NCBI GenBank assembly: GCA_001839685.1
Contig: MLAK01001137.1
Coordinates: forward strand, 9,998 to 72,004
Length of the DNA: 62,007 nt
From: Tritrichomonas foetus
Taxonomy: Eukaryota > Parabasalia > Tritrichomonadida > Tritrichomonadidae
Reading direction: 5' to 3'
Shown: one piece after another, positions 10,381-19,857 of the stretch
Position numbering within the stretch: the first letter of the stretch is position 1
Layout: each line of letters opens with the position of its first letter
The notes under the pieces: model-generated
Told to the model about the DNA's origin: nothing
What the model saw: the letters and a program-made list of their open reading frames with translations, nothing else
The model's database searches: none
Made by a program: the position numbers and the translations under genes

Positions 10381-10930
10381 TAGTGATAATAGCAGTTGTG
10401 AGGGGTTCTTCATTAAGTTAATTTCAACTAATACTACATCTTCCTCTGCAATGATACTAAAAGTTGAGCAAGCTTGGAGAAACTGGTGTATATAAAAATT
10501 TAATTAATGAACACAACTGTTTTTATTGATACTTTTATGCATTATTATGCATACATTTATGAAATTGGAATTATATTACTCTTGGAATTATGAGAAAAGT
10601 TAGATATCTTGTTTTTCATATTCAGAAAAATGTTAGACAATTTTTTCTAGTCCCATATTACAGATTATTTCTCAGAAGAATGAACTTTTGCTATTTGGAA
10701 TAAATAGTGTCCATTAACTTATGCTTTTTGTAATCATAATGGTTATTTAAATATTTCATGTAAAGGATTTTTTCTAAACTCAAGTACTTTGATAACAAAA
10801 GTCAGAGAATGGCTCTGACTATACAAAAAATATCATGAAAAGACAAAGCACTTTAAAATTGAATGGATGTTAAACTTCTCAAAATTTTCAATGAATGAAC
10901 AAGGAGAAAAATAATCTCAACCTGTAAAAA
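10381..10930. other. AT-rich stretch with coding-like scraps
   Basis: No intact ORF. One short piece near 10720-10770 reads 'CFCNHNGYLNISCKG' in one frame, like a cysteine-rich extracellular module, which would fit decay of surface-protein sequence. It may be chance. Confidence 0.3.
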
Positions 10931-11263
10931 ATGCATCACTATTTTATCCATATTTTTATAAAGTGCGACCTGTTTGACTGTGAATACTTTTTAAAAATTT
11001 TACTTTTCAGTAAGCCTCTTTATTTCGGCCCAAAAGATAAATTAAGCCAGAAATTCACCTTTCGAATTGGCCAAGTTTTGTGGCAATCATTTTCTAGTTT
11101 GGTCGTAATGCATGAGTATACTTTTCATTTGTCCTTAAATGTTCACGGTAAAACTGATTTGGCACTTTATATTTGTCCGATTTGGTTAATTTCACCATCA
11201 AATCATTCTAAATTTTTGATGGGATATTTGGGCGATTCAAAAATTGAAAAATCATTCAAATAA
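10931..11263 (+). pseudogene. Orphan ORF, possible gene remnant
   Basis: 110 codons from ATG 10931. The second half ('FGPKDKLSQKFTFRIGQVL', 'LSLNVHGKTDLALYICP') has a beta-rich, coding-like composition. The first 25 residues are hydrophobic and lack a clear signal-peptide pattern. It lies just after the decayed membrane-protein gene on the same strand and may belong to the same decaying locus. No family recognised. It could be a small real gene. Confidence 0.3.
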
Positions 11264-11391
11264 TATTATTTTCAATTGAATGAAAATTTTAGTCAATTTC
11301 TGAACATATTCAAAATTTTCAGTTGAAAACGACAAGTGATGATATATCATAATCATTTTTGTAAAATTTATCTGCTGAAGAGCAAACATAA

Positions 11392-11961
11392 ATGGGAAGA
11401 AAAAAATTCGGATCTTACGTAATTGGAACTATCTATGTGGAAATTGGAAACCAGAAAATCTCCTTTCCAATGTGCGAAAATGGAAAAGAGCAGAAATCAA
11501 AGCTTGTTGAGCTCCGTCGCGCAATTCGAGGATTAGGAACACGTAATAGATTAATCGAAAGCCCCATACTCAATGTTAATCATGAAAACAGAATCGACGG
11601 GAGTAATATTTTTGTTCAACAATTAAATGATTCAAATGTGATGCAAAAAGGTGATTCTTCACTTTCTAATGATTGTGATCAATGCACTTTCCCTGAGAAC
11701 TTAAATCATATTTCAAATGTCCAAACCTCTAATTTGGCTAACAATGCTACAGAAAATTTTACAGAAATTAATGCCATTGAAAATAATGGCATAGAAAATA
11801 ATTTTGTGTTTAATGATGAGGAAATTAATGACATTCAATTTGATTATGACTGCGACGAATATTTCAATGAATTTACTGCTGATTCTGATGTGGAAAATTT
11901 TAATTTATCATATGAACAATTGTATGAAGATACTGTCAATGACTTCATTTTAATTAATTAA
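11392..11961 (+). CDS. Hypothetical Asn/acidic-rich protein, 189 aa
   Basis: Starts with ATG 11392 after an AT-rich leader. Residues 1-60 are compact, with basic and hydrophobic residues ('MGRKKFGSYVIGTIYVEIG', 'KLVELRRAIRGLG') suggesting a small folded or nucleic-acid-binding domain. Residues 60-189 are low-complexity, rich in Asn, Asp and Glu, with four near-repeats around 'ENNGIENN/EINAIEN', and become strongly acidic at the end. A basic head with an acidic tail is seen in some chromatin or transcription proteins, but I recognise no family. The ORF is complete with a TAA at 11959-11961. It is probably real because its composition matches its neighbours. Confidence 0.55.
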   Translation: MGRKKFGSYVIGTIYVEIGNQKISFPMCENGKEQKSKLVELRRAIRGLGTRNRLIESPILNVNHENRIDGSNIFVQQLNDSNVMQKGDSSLSNDCDQCTFPENLNHISNVQTSNLANNATENFTEINAIENNGIENNFVFNDEEINDIQFDYDCDEYFNEFTADSDVENFNLSYEQLYEDTVNDFILIN

Positions 11962-12335
11962 TTTATGTAATTAATAAGAACAAATTGTAAAATTAAATAT
12001 TGATTAAAATCGTATTAATAGAAACCAATTTCTACTTTACTTCTTCGATCTCTTTTTTATATTCCATCACGCCAACCTGGTATTTTTTTTTCGTTGATTG
12101 TTTCTCTTTAAATAAAGTGACAAAACTTGGTTCACAAAAAATTTTGGCAAACCCAATAATTCAAAAAAAGCATGGCAAAATCATGTTTTCAAACTGAAAA
12201 AAAATTTTTTCCTTTGGATCGGAATTTACAAATTGTAACCTCACAGAAAGAAACCCTTTGATCCAAATAGAGATATCAGAAAGGAATGAAATAAGGAAAA
12301 ATAAGAATTATACATAAAGAAAGGTAATTAATTAT
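11962..12335. other. Convergent intergenic spacer
   Basis: AT-rich spacer between two genes that end facing each other. Only short chance ORFs; no repeat or RNA gene seen. Confidence 0.5.
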
Positions 12336-14015
12336 TTAATCATTTTTTGGCTTTTTGTCTTCAGTTTCATAAACTTCTTCTTCTTCTCCATCAGAGTATT
12401 CATAAACAATCTTCCTCCTGATTCTGTGCTTGTGTTGTCCTGGCTGCTTAGAACGTCTTGCTGGTTGTTGTGAGGAGGACTTCCTTTGCGATCTTGGCTG
12501 CTTCCTTCTTGGTCTGAGGGAAAGAGTGCAGAGAGTAAGTGGAAGAACAACAAGCGAAAGAGAAGCGGCAATTACAACAATTGGATTAGATTCGAAAAGA
12601 GCAACAACGGTACCAACAATGACATCGGCTATTTGGTTGATTGAATCAGCGCCGTTTAATGGTTGTTGTTGTTGTTGTTGAACATTTTGAACTCTTTGTA
12701 CTGGTTTCCTGGCACCCTTTGGTTTTGGTGCTTGTTGTGGCTGGGCAAATTCTGGCATTCCTTCACGTGGTTCGATGCGCTTTAATTCGATATTTTGCTG
12801 ACGGCGCTTGGCGTAGAAGTATTGACGGTTCCATTTGTGAACGTTAGCTTCGTTTGTTGAAATGAGGATGTTGTTGAAACCGATTCCTTTTGTTGTAGAT
12901 TGAAATTCGAATCCAATGCCGCCAATTGGATCGAAGTTGTGAACGCTTTGGTCGTTGAAGTAGTTTGGATTTGGAATCTTTCTCGGAGCCCACTTTCCTT
13001 TGTATGCTGGATTCTTAACCTTTGGTGCAATCCACTTTCCTTTGTATTGTGGATTCTTGATGGCTGGTGGATGGTATGGGCCACAGCCTGGGGCATTCTC
13101 GCACTTGGGGTTATCAATATGTGGGGCTTCCCATTTGCCGAAGAAATCGTCATCCCATTCGGCTGGCTTCTGAACAGATGGATCTGGGATTGTTGCTGGT
13201 TCGTTGAGGAGCCATCCTGATGGTGGGTTGATCTTGGCTGGATTAGCGATATATTCTGGAGCGTCTTCGTCCCAGTCATCTGGCTTTGTGGCTGTTGGAT
13301 CTGGTATCATTTCATCATCAATCCAATCAGCTGGTTTCCTATCGTTTGGATCGTCAATATCCTTTGGTGGATTAACGGATGGTGTGAAATCTTCTAAGAG
13401 GCTTCCTTGTTTGGCTGGTAAAGCATCAATCAAAATTTCGAAGGTGTTATCTGGTCGGACGATAAGTGTGTAAAGGTGATTTAATTTATCGTTTTTGACG
13501 GTTGGGCAATCTTTAAGCTCGTGTTCAACAATTTGGCCGGTCTTTGGGTTCTTGTGGCGGAATGAGAACTTAACCTTGTCGTTGGCACCACAGCGGTCTG
13601 GACCGAACAAAATGATCCATTGTGTTTGGGGACTCAAAACATGTGGATCGAAATTTGGTGGGAAGACCTTCAGGTAGGCGCCACCACACTTAAGTGATTC
13701 TTGGAAGCGAGTTTCGTATTGAATGACAAGTGTTTGGTCATTTAAGTTTAACGGTGAATCAAAGCGAGTTGTTAATGAATAATGAGCGTTTGAAGTCTTG
13801 GCGAAGATCATTTTTTCATGTGGAACTAAATTACTCTTTTCGACCTTCCATTCGCCGTCATAAAGCGGTAATGTTGATGGGAAATAATAGTTTTCCCATT
13901 CTGGATCATCGAATGATTGAAAGTGAACAAGTGGTTCATCTGGTTTAGCTGGAATTTGCTTTGCCTGGGCGTCAGAGTAGACTAGCGCCTGAAGCAAAAA
14001 GAATACGATATTCAT
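12336..14015 (-). CDS. CANX: Calnexin (ER lectin chaperone)
   Basis: 559-aa protein with an N-terminal signal peptide (MNIVFFLLQALVYSDA). The lectin domain spans ~25-220 ('WEVEKSN'-type segment, 'CGGAYLKVF' and 'IILFGPDRCG' conserved in calnexin/calreticulin). The P-domain (~225-370) holds four type 1 repeats ('DPNDRKPADWIDDE', 'DPTATKPDDWDED' and relatives) and four type 2 repeats ('GKWEAPHIDNP', 'GKWIAPKVKNP' and relatives). A Gln-rich linker leads to a transmembrane segment at ~477-500 and a basic then acidic cytosolic tail ending 'KKPKND', similar in style to animal calnexin ends. It binds monoglucosylated N-glycoproteins and retains them in the ER for folding. The membrane anchor separates it from calreticulin. 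It is intact and of normal length. A TCATTTC Inr-like motif lies ~20 nt before the ATG. Confidence 0.96.
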   Translation of the reverse strand: MNIVFFLLQALVYSDAQAKQIPAKPDEPLVHFQSFDDPEWENYYFPSTLPLYDGEWKVEKSNLVPHEKMIFAKTSNAHYSLTTRFDSPLNLNDQTLVIQYETRFQESLKCGGAYLKVFPPNFDPHVLSPQTQWIILFGPDRCGANDKVKFSFRHKNPKTGQIVEHELKDCPTVKNDKLNHLYTLIVRPDNTFEILIDALPAKQGSLLEDFTPSVNPPKDIDDPNDRKPADWIDDEMIPDPTATKPDDWDEDAPEYIANPAKINPPSGWLLNEPATIPDPSVQKPAEWDDDFFGKWEAPHIDNPKCENAPGCGPYHPPAIKNPQYKGKWIAPKVKNPAYKGKWAPRKIPNPNYFNDQSVHNFDPIGGIGFEFQSTTKGIGFNNILISTNEANVHKWNRQYFYAKRRQQNIELKRIEPREGMPEFAQPQQAPKPKGARKPVQRVQNVQQQQQQPLNGADSINQIADVIVGTVVALFESNPIVVIAASLSLVVLPLTLCTLSLRPRRKQPRSQRKSSSQQPARRSKQPGQHKHRIRRKIVYEYSDGEEEEVYETEDKKPKND

Positions 14016-14116
14016 CTGAAAAGTGTGAAATGACCTTTATTGTGTGAATTATTGAATATGAATACAATATTGAATAAACACGAAAATAATTGTGAAGAAT
14101 TAATGGAAAGTTAATA

Positions 14117-15210
14117 GATGTATACAAACTAACTAGCTCTAGATGTAGAAGACTATTGAGAGATCTAAATGAATAATTGTTGATATTATTGTCATCTAAA
14201 AATTATTTAATTGTAATCCTATTAATAATATATAAATATTATAATTTAAAAATCAAGATACAGAGAAAACCAAATCCAAAAAAAAATTGTGAGAAAAAAA
14301 TAAACCCCACAGAAATTTCTGAGAATTATAGAGATAAAAAGTGATTTTATAGCATTAATATCTTGATTATTTCTTATCATAAATCGTGCTTTTTATTATC
14401 ATATGACCCTCCATCGAAAATTATAATGTTTTCCAAAATACAAAAATGAAGTATAAAAAAAATATTAATAATTTTGATATAAATAAAAAAAATTTAGGCA
14501 TCAATGAGAAGATTACGAATGTTTTGCCATCTAAATGGCGAGTAATCAGAAAATTCACTTGGCATCGAGTCTGGAAAAAAACATATTGGATTCCATTTTT
14601 CTTGATTTGGTCTTTCAATCGTTGTATCTGTATCCCTGCTTGAGAATGTGCTGTTGAGGACTGCCAGTCTATTTTCTTCATATACTAAAATTTTATGACA
14701 GAAAAGATTTCAATACATTCATATTTGTCAAATGGAAATTGAATTAATTAAACATCACTGAGTTAAAACTATCAAAATTTTCGCGATTTTTAATTAAAAA
14801 TCGATAGAAGAAGTGTAAATAGAATTATAGGAAGCAGTATTATAATCTTTGTGATTCTTGGAAAAAAAGCTTCTCACAATTTTTTTTTATGCTTTCTCCA
14901 AAATCGCTCTTTTTTCGGTTTATTTGTTGCAAAATTTCAAAACTATGAATAAACATGGCTCATAACTATAAAAAATAGATTTAACAATTGACTGAAAGCT
15001 GTTCACCCGAAAACTGAAACAATAGCTTCTTCAGAATCATTTTCGAAATATTTTTGAATTCGGCCATTTGCGAAGTTTGCGATAAGGGAAATTTTCGTCA
15101 TTCTTTTAGCTATTTGGGTTTTGATTTTTGACTGATGGTATTAAGTAATACTGATGATAAGGATCATTTTAGTGATTTCGTACGTTAAGACTATTTGGTT
15201 TGTATACATC
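14117..15210 (-). mobile_element. Non-autonomous DNA transposon-like element, short copy (1094 bp)
   Basis: Both ends carry the same terminal inverted repeat: 13 perfect bases (GATGTATACAAAC), extending imperfectly to about 20 (GATGTATACAAACyAAmTAG). It is the reverse complement of the longer element at 17332-19485 with only a few base differences seen by eye. Relative to that copy it lacks 1048 bp. No intact transposase is present. The left flank ends in TA; the right flank begins TT, so a TA target duplication is not clean here. Orientation is given relative to the embedded coding-like fragment (see 14421-14681). Confidence 0.85.
14421..14681 (-). other. 86-codon ORF inside the short transposon-like copy
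   Basis: ATG-initiated ORF (MKKIDWQSS...) whose twin at 18921-19181 differs by one residue (Ile versus Met). The same DNA read in another frame gives a coding-like segment ending 'RWQNIRNLLIDA' without an ATG. The element therefore probably carries a captured or decayed coding end rather than a working 86-aa gene. The last third of the ATG frame is Phe/Leu/Ile-rich and lies over AT-rich DNA. Confidence 0.3.
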
Positions 15211-15521
15211 TTTATTTATGGTAAAATTCTTCTCAAAAAATGTTAAACGTATAATCGCTCTATCAAATTTCTTAGCGATTTTTAGTTACATCATTCAAAA
15301 TTTGTATTTATTGAATATCGAAGACATTATTATTTTCAAAAATTCTTAAATGAATTTGCTAGGTTTACAAGAATTTCTGAATCACATATTTTGAGTTCTA
15401 TGATATTCGAAAAAAAGAGATTTATCGTATCATTTGAATGATCGGACCGATGTTTGAAATAAAGTTATCAAAATTGTGAGTGAATAAAAATATTTCCCTC
15501 ACAAATCAGCTTTCTTGTTGA
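15211..15521. other. Spacer between the short element and the kelch gene
   Basis: AT-rich, no ORF. A TCACAAATC motif sits about 28 nt before the kelch ATG and could be an Inr-type start site. Otherwise nothing visible. Confidence 0.45.
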
Positions 15522-16721
15522 ATGGGAAATCAAGCATCTGGTTCCTCTCAGTCAAAATCGAAAGAAGATTACGCCAAAATGTTCGACACTTTTACATATG
15601 CGCCAACATCATCACATCGAACTGAAGCCAATCATCATGTCAAATACAAAGGCGAGACTTTTGCAACACCCGCGAAACTAATTGACGTACCAACGCAGCT
15701 CCTCCGGACTCCTTTCTGGGGCGAGTGGGCGATGGACTTTGCCTCAGGTGTCTGCCCCGAGCCTCGGATTGGCCAATGTTCGATTTACGACCCCTTGACA
15801 GATTCTATCGTTATTGCGTACGGATATAACGCATCAAATCAATATTTGAATGATTGCTGGATTCTTTCGCTTAAACCGCTCAGATGGCGAATATTATCGA
15901 AATCTTTGCTATCACCTCGCGAATACTGCTCGGCTGTTTTAATCGGAAGACGAATGTATATTTACGGAGGAGCTTACGAGCACGAATTCCATGACGATTT
16001 GCATTACATCGATATCGATACTGGAAATGTTACAATTGTCGAAACGTCAGGTGAACTTCCCTCCCCGAGAACATCACCTGCCATGTTTGCATCGGGCACG
16101 AGCATCTACATGTGGGGCGGCTATGATGGAAGGTCGCATGGAGGAATTCACCTTTTTGACACATCAAAATGCGTTTGGAATCATATTGAAAAAGCTAATA
16201 CCGGTGTGCCTGCGCCAGCTTTTTGTGTGCACAAGGACCAGTTTTTCGTTTTTGGTGCAATAACTGGAACGCCTCTTTCGAGGCTCGATCCGGAAACAGG
16301 AAGTCTCATTCCAATTCAATGCACAGGAACAGAACCGCATGGGCAGATGGCGCACGCTTCTTTGGTGTCAGCCAACGATTTTCTCGTTTTGATCGGCGGC
16401 GACTTCGATTCGAAATTCATGAATGTTTACGCTTTGGACCTTTCGAGAAGATGGTGGTTCGCTTTTCACGTCAGGCCAGACGGTTTGACCTTGAATCGAT
16501 CTGATGGAAATGTTGGGAAAAATGGAAATTTCCAACTTCCACGTGAACATTCTGCATCTGTTTATTATTCGCCTCGTGAACGTGAAATTGTGTCGGTTAT
16601 GGGATCAAAGTTGATCAATCCAGCTCCTGTTTTTAAATTAAGAATTGCGAACGCGCTTGCATCAATTCATTTAACGTGTGATATGTTAGATTTATTTTCC
16701 ATGGATCATGGCCAGAAATAA
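15522..16721 (+). CDS. Kelch-repeat protein with N-myristoylation motif
   Basis: 399 aa. The start MGNQAS fits the N-myristoylation pattern (Gly2, Ser6), which suggests membrane attachment. After a ~60-residue Ser-rich leader come kelch-type beta-propeller repeats across ~75-370, seen as 'PEPRIGQCSIYD', 'SPREYCSAVLIGRRMYIYGGA', 'SPRTSPAMFASGTSIYMWGGYDG', 'HASLVSANDFLVLIGGDFD' and 'PREHSASVYYSPREREI'. Such propellers bind partner proteins and often scaffold signalling or actin complexes. Codon use is visibly more GC-rich than in neighbouring genes. The stop reads TAAA, matching the polyadenylation-type UAAA known from trichomonads. The gene sits alone between the two inverted transposon-like elements. 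The partner is unknown. Confidence 0.88.
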   Translation: MGNQASGSSQSKSKEDYAKMFDTFTYAPTSSHRTEANHHVKYKGETFATPAKLIDVPTQLLRTPFWGEWAMDFASGVCPEPRIGQCSIYDPLTDSIVIAYGYNASNQYLNDCWILSLKPLRWRILSKSLLSPREYCSAVLIGRRMYIYGGAYEHEFHDDLHYIDIDTGNVTIVETSGELPSPRTSPAMFASGTSIYMWGGYDGRSHGGIHLFDTSKCVWNHIEKANTGVPAPAFCVHKDQFFVFGAITGTPLSRLDPETGSLIPIQCTGTEPHGQMAHASLVSANDFLVLIGGDFDSKFMNVYALDLSRRWWFAFHVRPDGLTLNRSDGNVGKNGNFQLPREHSASVYYSPREREIVSVMGSKLINPAPVFKLRIANALASIHLTCDMLDLFSMDHGQK

Positions 16722-17331
16722 AATATATATATATTATGAAGAAATTTCCAATAAAATATTTGTTTTGGTTATTGTTTTATATTCTTTGGGATGGCCATTG
16801 TTAAATCAGTGTCACTATGCCTCTGCATTATGACCAAAAGCTAAGCTAGAGATTCACATTCACGTGAATAATTATTGACATAATTTGAAAGTAATCACGT
16901 TTGGTTGTAATGCTTTACGTGAGGGTTTCAATGATGATATTCTTTCATTTCTATGCATTCTCTTGTAAGTAAAACGAATCAAAAATGAATTTTTCAAAAT
17001 TCTCTTAGTTAAGAAACTTAAAACTAATAAAACTATTAAAATTAAATTCAATAATACATAGAGATATTGCAAACTAATGTTCATGTTTTGATAAGGAGAT
17101 ATTTTAATTTTAAAATTCGAAGCCATTATCAGTGAAAATATTTTGAATGATAGTCGAACAGAAAATAGAACAACTACGAACAAAGTACATTTCTTTTAAT
17201 ATATCATTTTACGGAGAAAAGATTAATTTTTCAGAACTTTGATAATTCTAATAATTTTTCACTCATGAATGTAAAGTATAGAAAAATAGTAAAATAGTTT
17301 CTGAAATCACCAACTAATTCACATTAACTTA
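16722..17331. other. AT-rich spacer left of the long element
   Basis: Downstream of the kelch gene. A 103-codon minus-strand ORF (16872-17183) has one hydrophobic segment ('LNLILIVLLVLSFL') followed by basic residues, but nothing else supports it as a gene. No other feature seen. Confidence 0.4.
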
Positions 17332-17648
17332 GATGTATACAAAGATGTATACAAACCAAATAGTCTTAACGTACGAAATCACTAAAATGATCCTTATCAT
17401 CAGTATTACTTAATACCATCAGTCAAAAATCAAAACCTAAATAGCTAAAAGAATGACGAAAATTTCCCTTATCGCAAACTTCGCAAATGGCCGAATTCAA
17501 AAATATTTCGAAAATGATTCTGAAGAAGCTATTGTTTCAGTTTTCGGGTGAACAGCTTTCAGTCAATTGTTAAATCTATTTTTTATAGTTATGAGCCATG
17601 TTTATTCATAGTTTTGAAATTTTGCAACAATTAAACCGAAAAAAGAGC

Positions 17649-18705
17649 GATTTTGGACATCGTATAAAGATAATTTGAATCAACTTTTTCTCCAGACAGG
17701 ATAAGTTTCTGGAAAAAAGAAAAACACTGCATCGTTACATACTAGATAGACTATCGATATATGATTATTAAATTGTTCAGAAGCTTGGTCACTTGACAAT
17801 TTCGAAAAATGATATTTGATTTTTTTTCAGTAAAAAATTATTAATTTGATTTAAATTTCATAGTATAATCTTATTTATATTTAAATATTATGAATATATA
17901 ATTAATTTGAAGTTTAAATGGTTTTAAAGGGTAGAAAAAATAATAATTTCTAAAACCGTGGTTTTTCAATTTTTCAGGATCTCTAACCCCAAATCCTAGT
18001 TATTTTTGATATAATTTATTTTTATCAAGTGAAATTAAAAAAATAATGAATAGGCCGTTCTGTACACCAAAGAGTTTTTTTATTTTTGAATTTTTACACA
18101 TCATCTACTTAATATTTTCTAATTTTTTCGAGTATAATTACAAATAAATACCATGTATATTTATGATAGACCATTTATTTTTGAACACTCATATTCTAAC
18201 ACAACATTCTTTTCTGAAAAAAATTGAAATAAAAATCCTAAAAAACTCGAATTTTCATTATTTCGCTATAATTCTTCGTAGAATTTCAATAAATATAATA
18301 TAATATAAATATATCACATTTTCAAAGTATTCCTCTGCTTCTACCAATATCTGTAAAAAAGGATGTTTTTTGGTGAAACTTTTTGAATGTCTATTCAATT
18401 TCCCCAAACTTCAAAAAATCACAGAAAAAACAATCTTTATTTGCAATATATTATTGCCAATTTATTAACCATATAATATCAATATCAAATAAAAATTAAT
18501 TTTCAAAAAAAAGTTATTCGCACCTTCTGAAAAATGAATTTTAGAAAAAAAAAATGTTTCATAAAAAAAGTCATTTTTCGAAAATGCTTGGTAGAAATTC
18601 CTTAAAAATAGCACATTTATTCTGGTGAAAGCTACCTGCACATCATATAAAAAAATAAGATCAATCTTGGGTCAAAAAGCGATCTTTATACGATTTGATT
18701 TTGGA
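17649..18705 (+). repeat. Segment between 9-bp direct repeats, absent from the short copy
   Basis: GATTTTGGA occurs at 17649-17657 and again at 18697-18705. The short copy has a single such motif at the matching point (TCCAAAATC on the plus strand near 14900-14910). Removing one repeat and everything between accounts for the whole 1048-bp size difference. Confidence 0.85.
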
Positions 18706-18920
18706 GAAAGCATAAAAAAAAATTGTGAGAAGCTTTTTTTCCAAGAATCACAAAGATTATAATACTGCTTCCTATAATTCTATTTACACTTCTTCTATCG
18801 ATTTTTAATTAAAAATCGCGAAAATTTTGATAGTTTTAACTCAGTGATGTTTAATTAATTCAATTTCCATTTGACAAATATGAATGTATTGAAATCTTTT
18901 CTGTCATAAAATTTTAGTAT

Positions 18921-19181
18921 ATGAAGAAAATAGACTGGCAGTCCTCAACAGCACATTCTCAAGCAGGGATACAGATACAACGATTGAAAGACCAAATCAA
19001 GAAAAATGGAATCCAATATGTTTTTTTCCAGACTCGATGCCAAGTGAATTTTCTGATGACTCGCCATTTAGATGGCAAAACATTCGTAATCTTCTCATTG
19101 ATGCCTAAATTTTTTTTATTTATATCAAAATTATTAATATTTTTTTTATACTTCATTTTTGTATTTTGGAAAACATTATAA
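18921..19181 (+). other. 86-codon ORF inside the long transposon-like copy
   Basis: Near-identical twin of the 14421-14681 ORF. In a second frame the same DNA (about 18885-19108) reads a continuous, coding-like stretch including 'YEENRLAVLNSTFSS', 'EKWNPICFFPDS' and 'SDDSPFRWQNIRNLL', ending in TAA. That frame has no ATG, so it resembles the 3' end of some gene carried inside the element. Which frame was ever translated is not decided. Confidence 0.3.
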
Positions 19182-19485
19182 TTTTCGATGGAGGGTCATA
19201 TGATAATAAAAAGCACGATTTATGATAAGAAATAATCAAGATATTAATGCTATAAAATCACTTTTTATCTCTATAATTCTCAGAAATTTCTGTGGGGTTT
19301 ATTTTTTTCTCACAATTTTTTTTTGGATTTGGTTTTCTCTGTATCTTGATTTTTAAATTATAATATTTATATATTATTAATAGGATTACAATTAAATAAT
19401 TTTTAGATGACAATAATATCAACAATTATTCATTTAGATCTCTCAATAGTCTTCTACATCTAGAGCTAGTTAGTTTGTATACATC

Positions 19486-19857
19486 TATAAATAATTATTT
19501 TTTGGGATCAACATCACCATATCTCGAACAATGATGTTGATTGCGGAAAGTGATACAAACAAGTTCTAAACGATTACACAAATTCAGAAATATCATCTCA
19601 AAATAAAAACATAACTTTTCGTTCAATGTTTCAATATTGATAATATCACTTTTTATATTTTTATCTATTATTATTAATATTGTTGTTATTGTTGTTTTTA
19701 ACAAAATGAGAGGAACAACAAATAAAACATTAGAAATAGATAAAAAGAAAAGAGAACAAGAAAGGTACAAGATATAAACAAGTTTTACATGGTTATCTAT
19801 ACATTTTCTAATATTATCACAATCAATATTGTAATAATACACATTTTCTATATCAAT
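19486..19857. other. Spacer between the long element and the RhoGEF gene
   Basis: AT-rich. A 115-codon minus-strand ORF (19495-19842) is Ile/Leu/Asn-rich and without recognisable features; it looks like a chance ORF in 3' flanking DNA. Confidence 0.4.

Larger units (their letters stand above)
17332..19485 (+). mobile_element. Non-autonomous DNA transposon-like element, long copy (about 2.15 kb)
   Basis: The ends are GATGTATACAAAC terminal inverted repeats as in 14117-15210, but in the opposite orientation. The left end carries a 12-bp tandem duplication of the terminus (17332-17343 and 17344-17355). TA dinucleotides flank both ends (17330-17331 and 19486-19487), the target duplication expected of Tc1/mariner-like insertion. 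The middle 1.05 kb (17649-18696) is extremely AT-rich with no ORF of note. Length from 17344 is 2142 bp, exactly 1048 more than the short copy. No transposase was recognised, so it would need one supplied in trans. Confidence 0.82.

Noticed and set aside
12430..13948. Several plus-strand ORFs (60-106 codons) opposite the calnexin gene
   Set aside because: They are antisense shadows of a well-conserved coding sequence with low stop density; their translations are Cys/Trp-rich and non-protein-like.
16872..17183. 103-codon minus-strand ORF with one hydrophobic segment
   Set aside because: Only a chance-like Leu/Ile run over AT-rich DNA; no family, promoter or conservation evidence.
18959..19156. 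65-codon ORF antisense to the 86-codon element ORF (twin at 14446-14643)
   Set aside because: Lies opposite the more plausible frames, and both copies are simply inherited with the element.
19495..19842. 115-codon minus-strand ORF beside the long element
   Set aside because: Ile/Asn/Leu-rich translation typical of AT-rich noncoding DNA; no recognisable feature.
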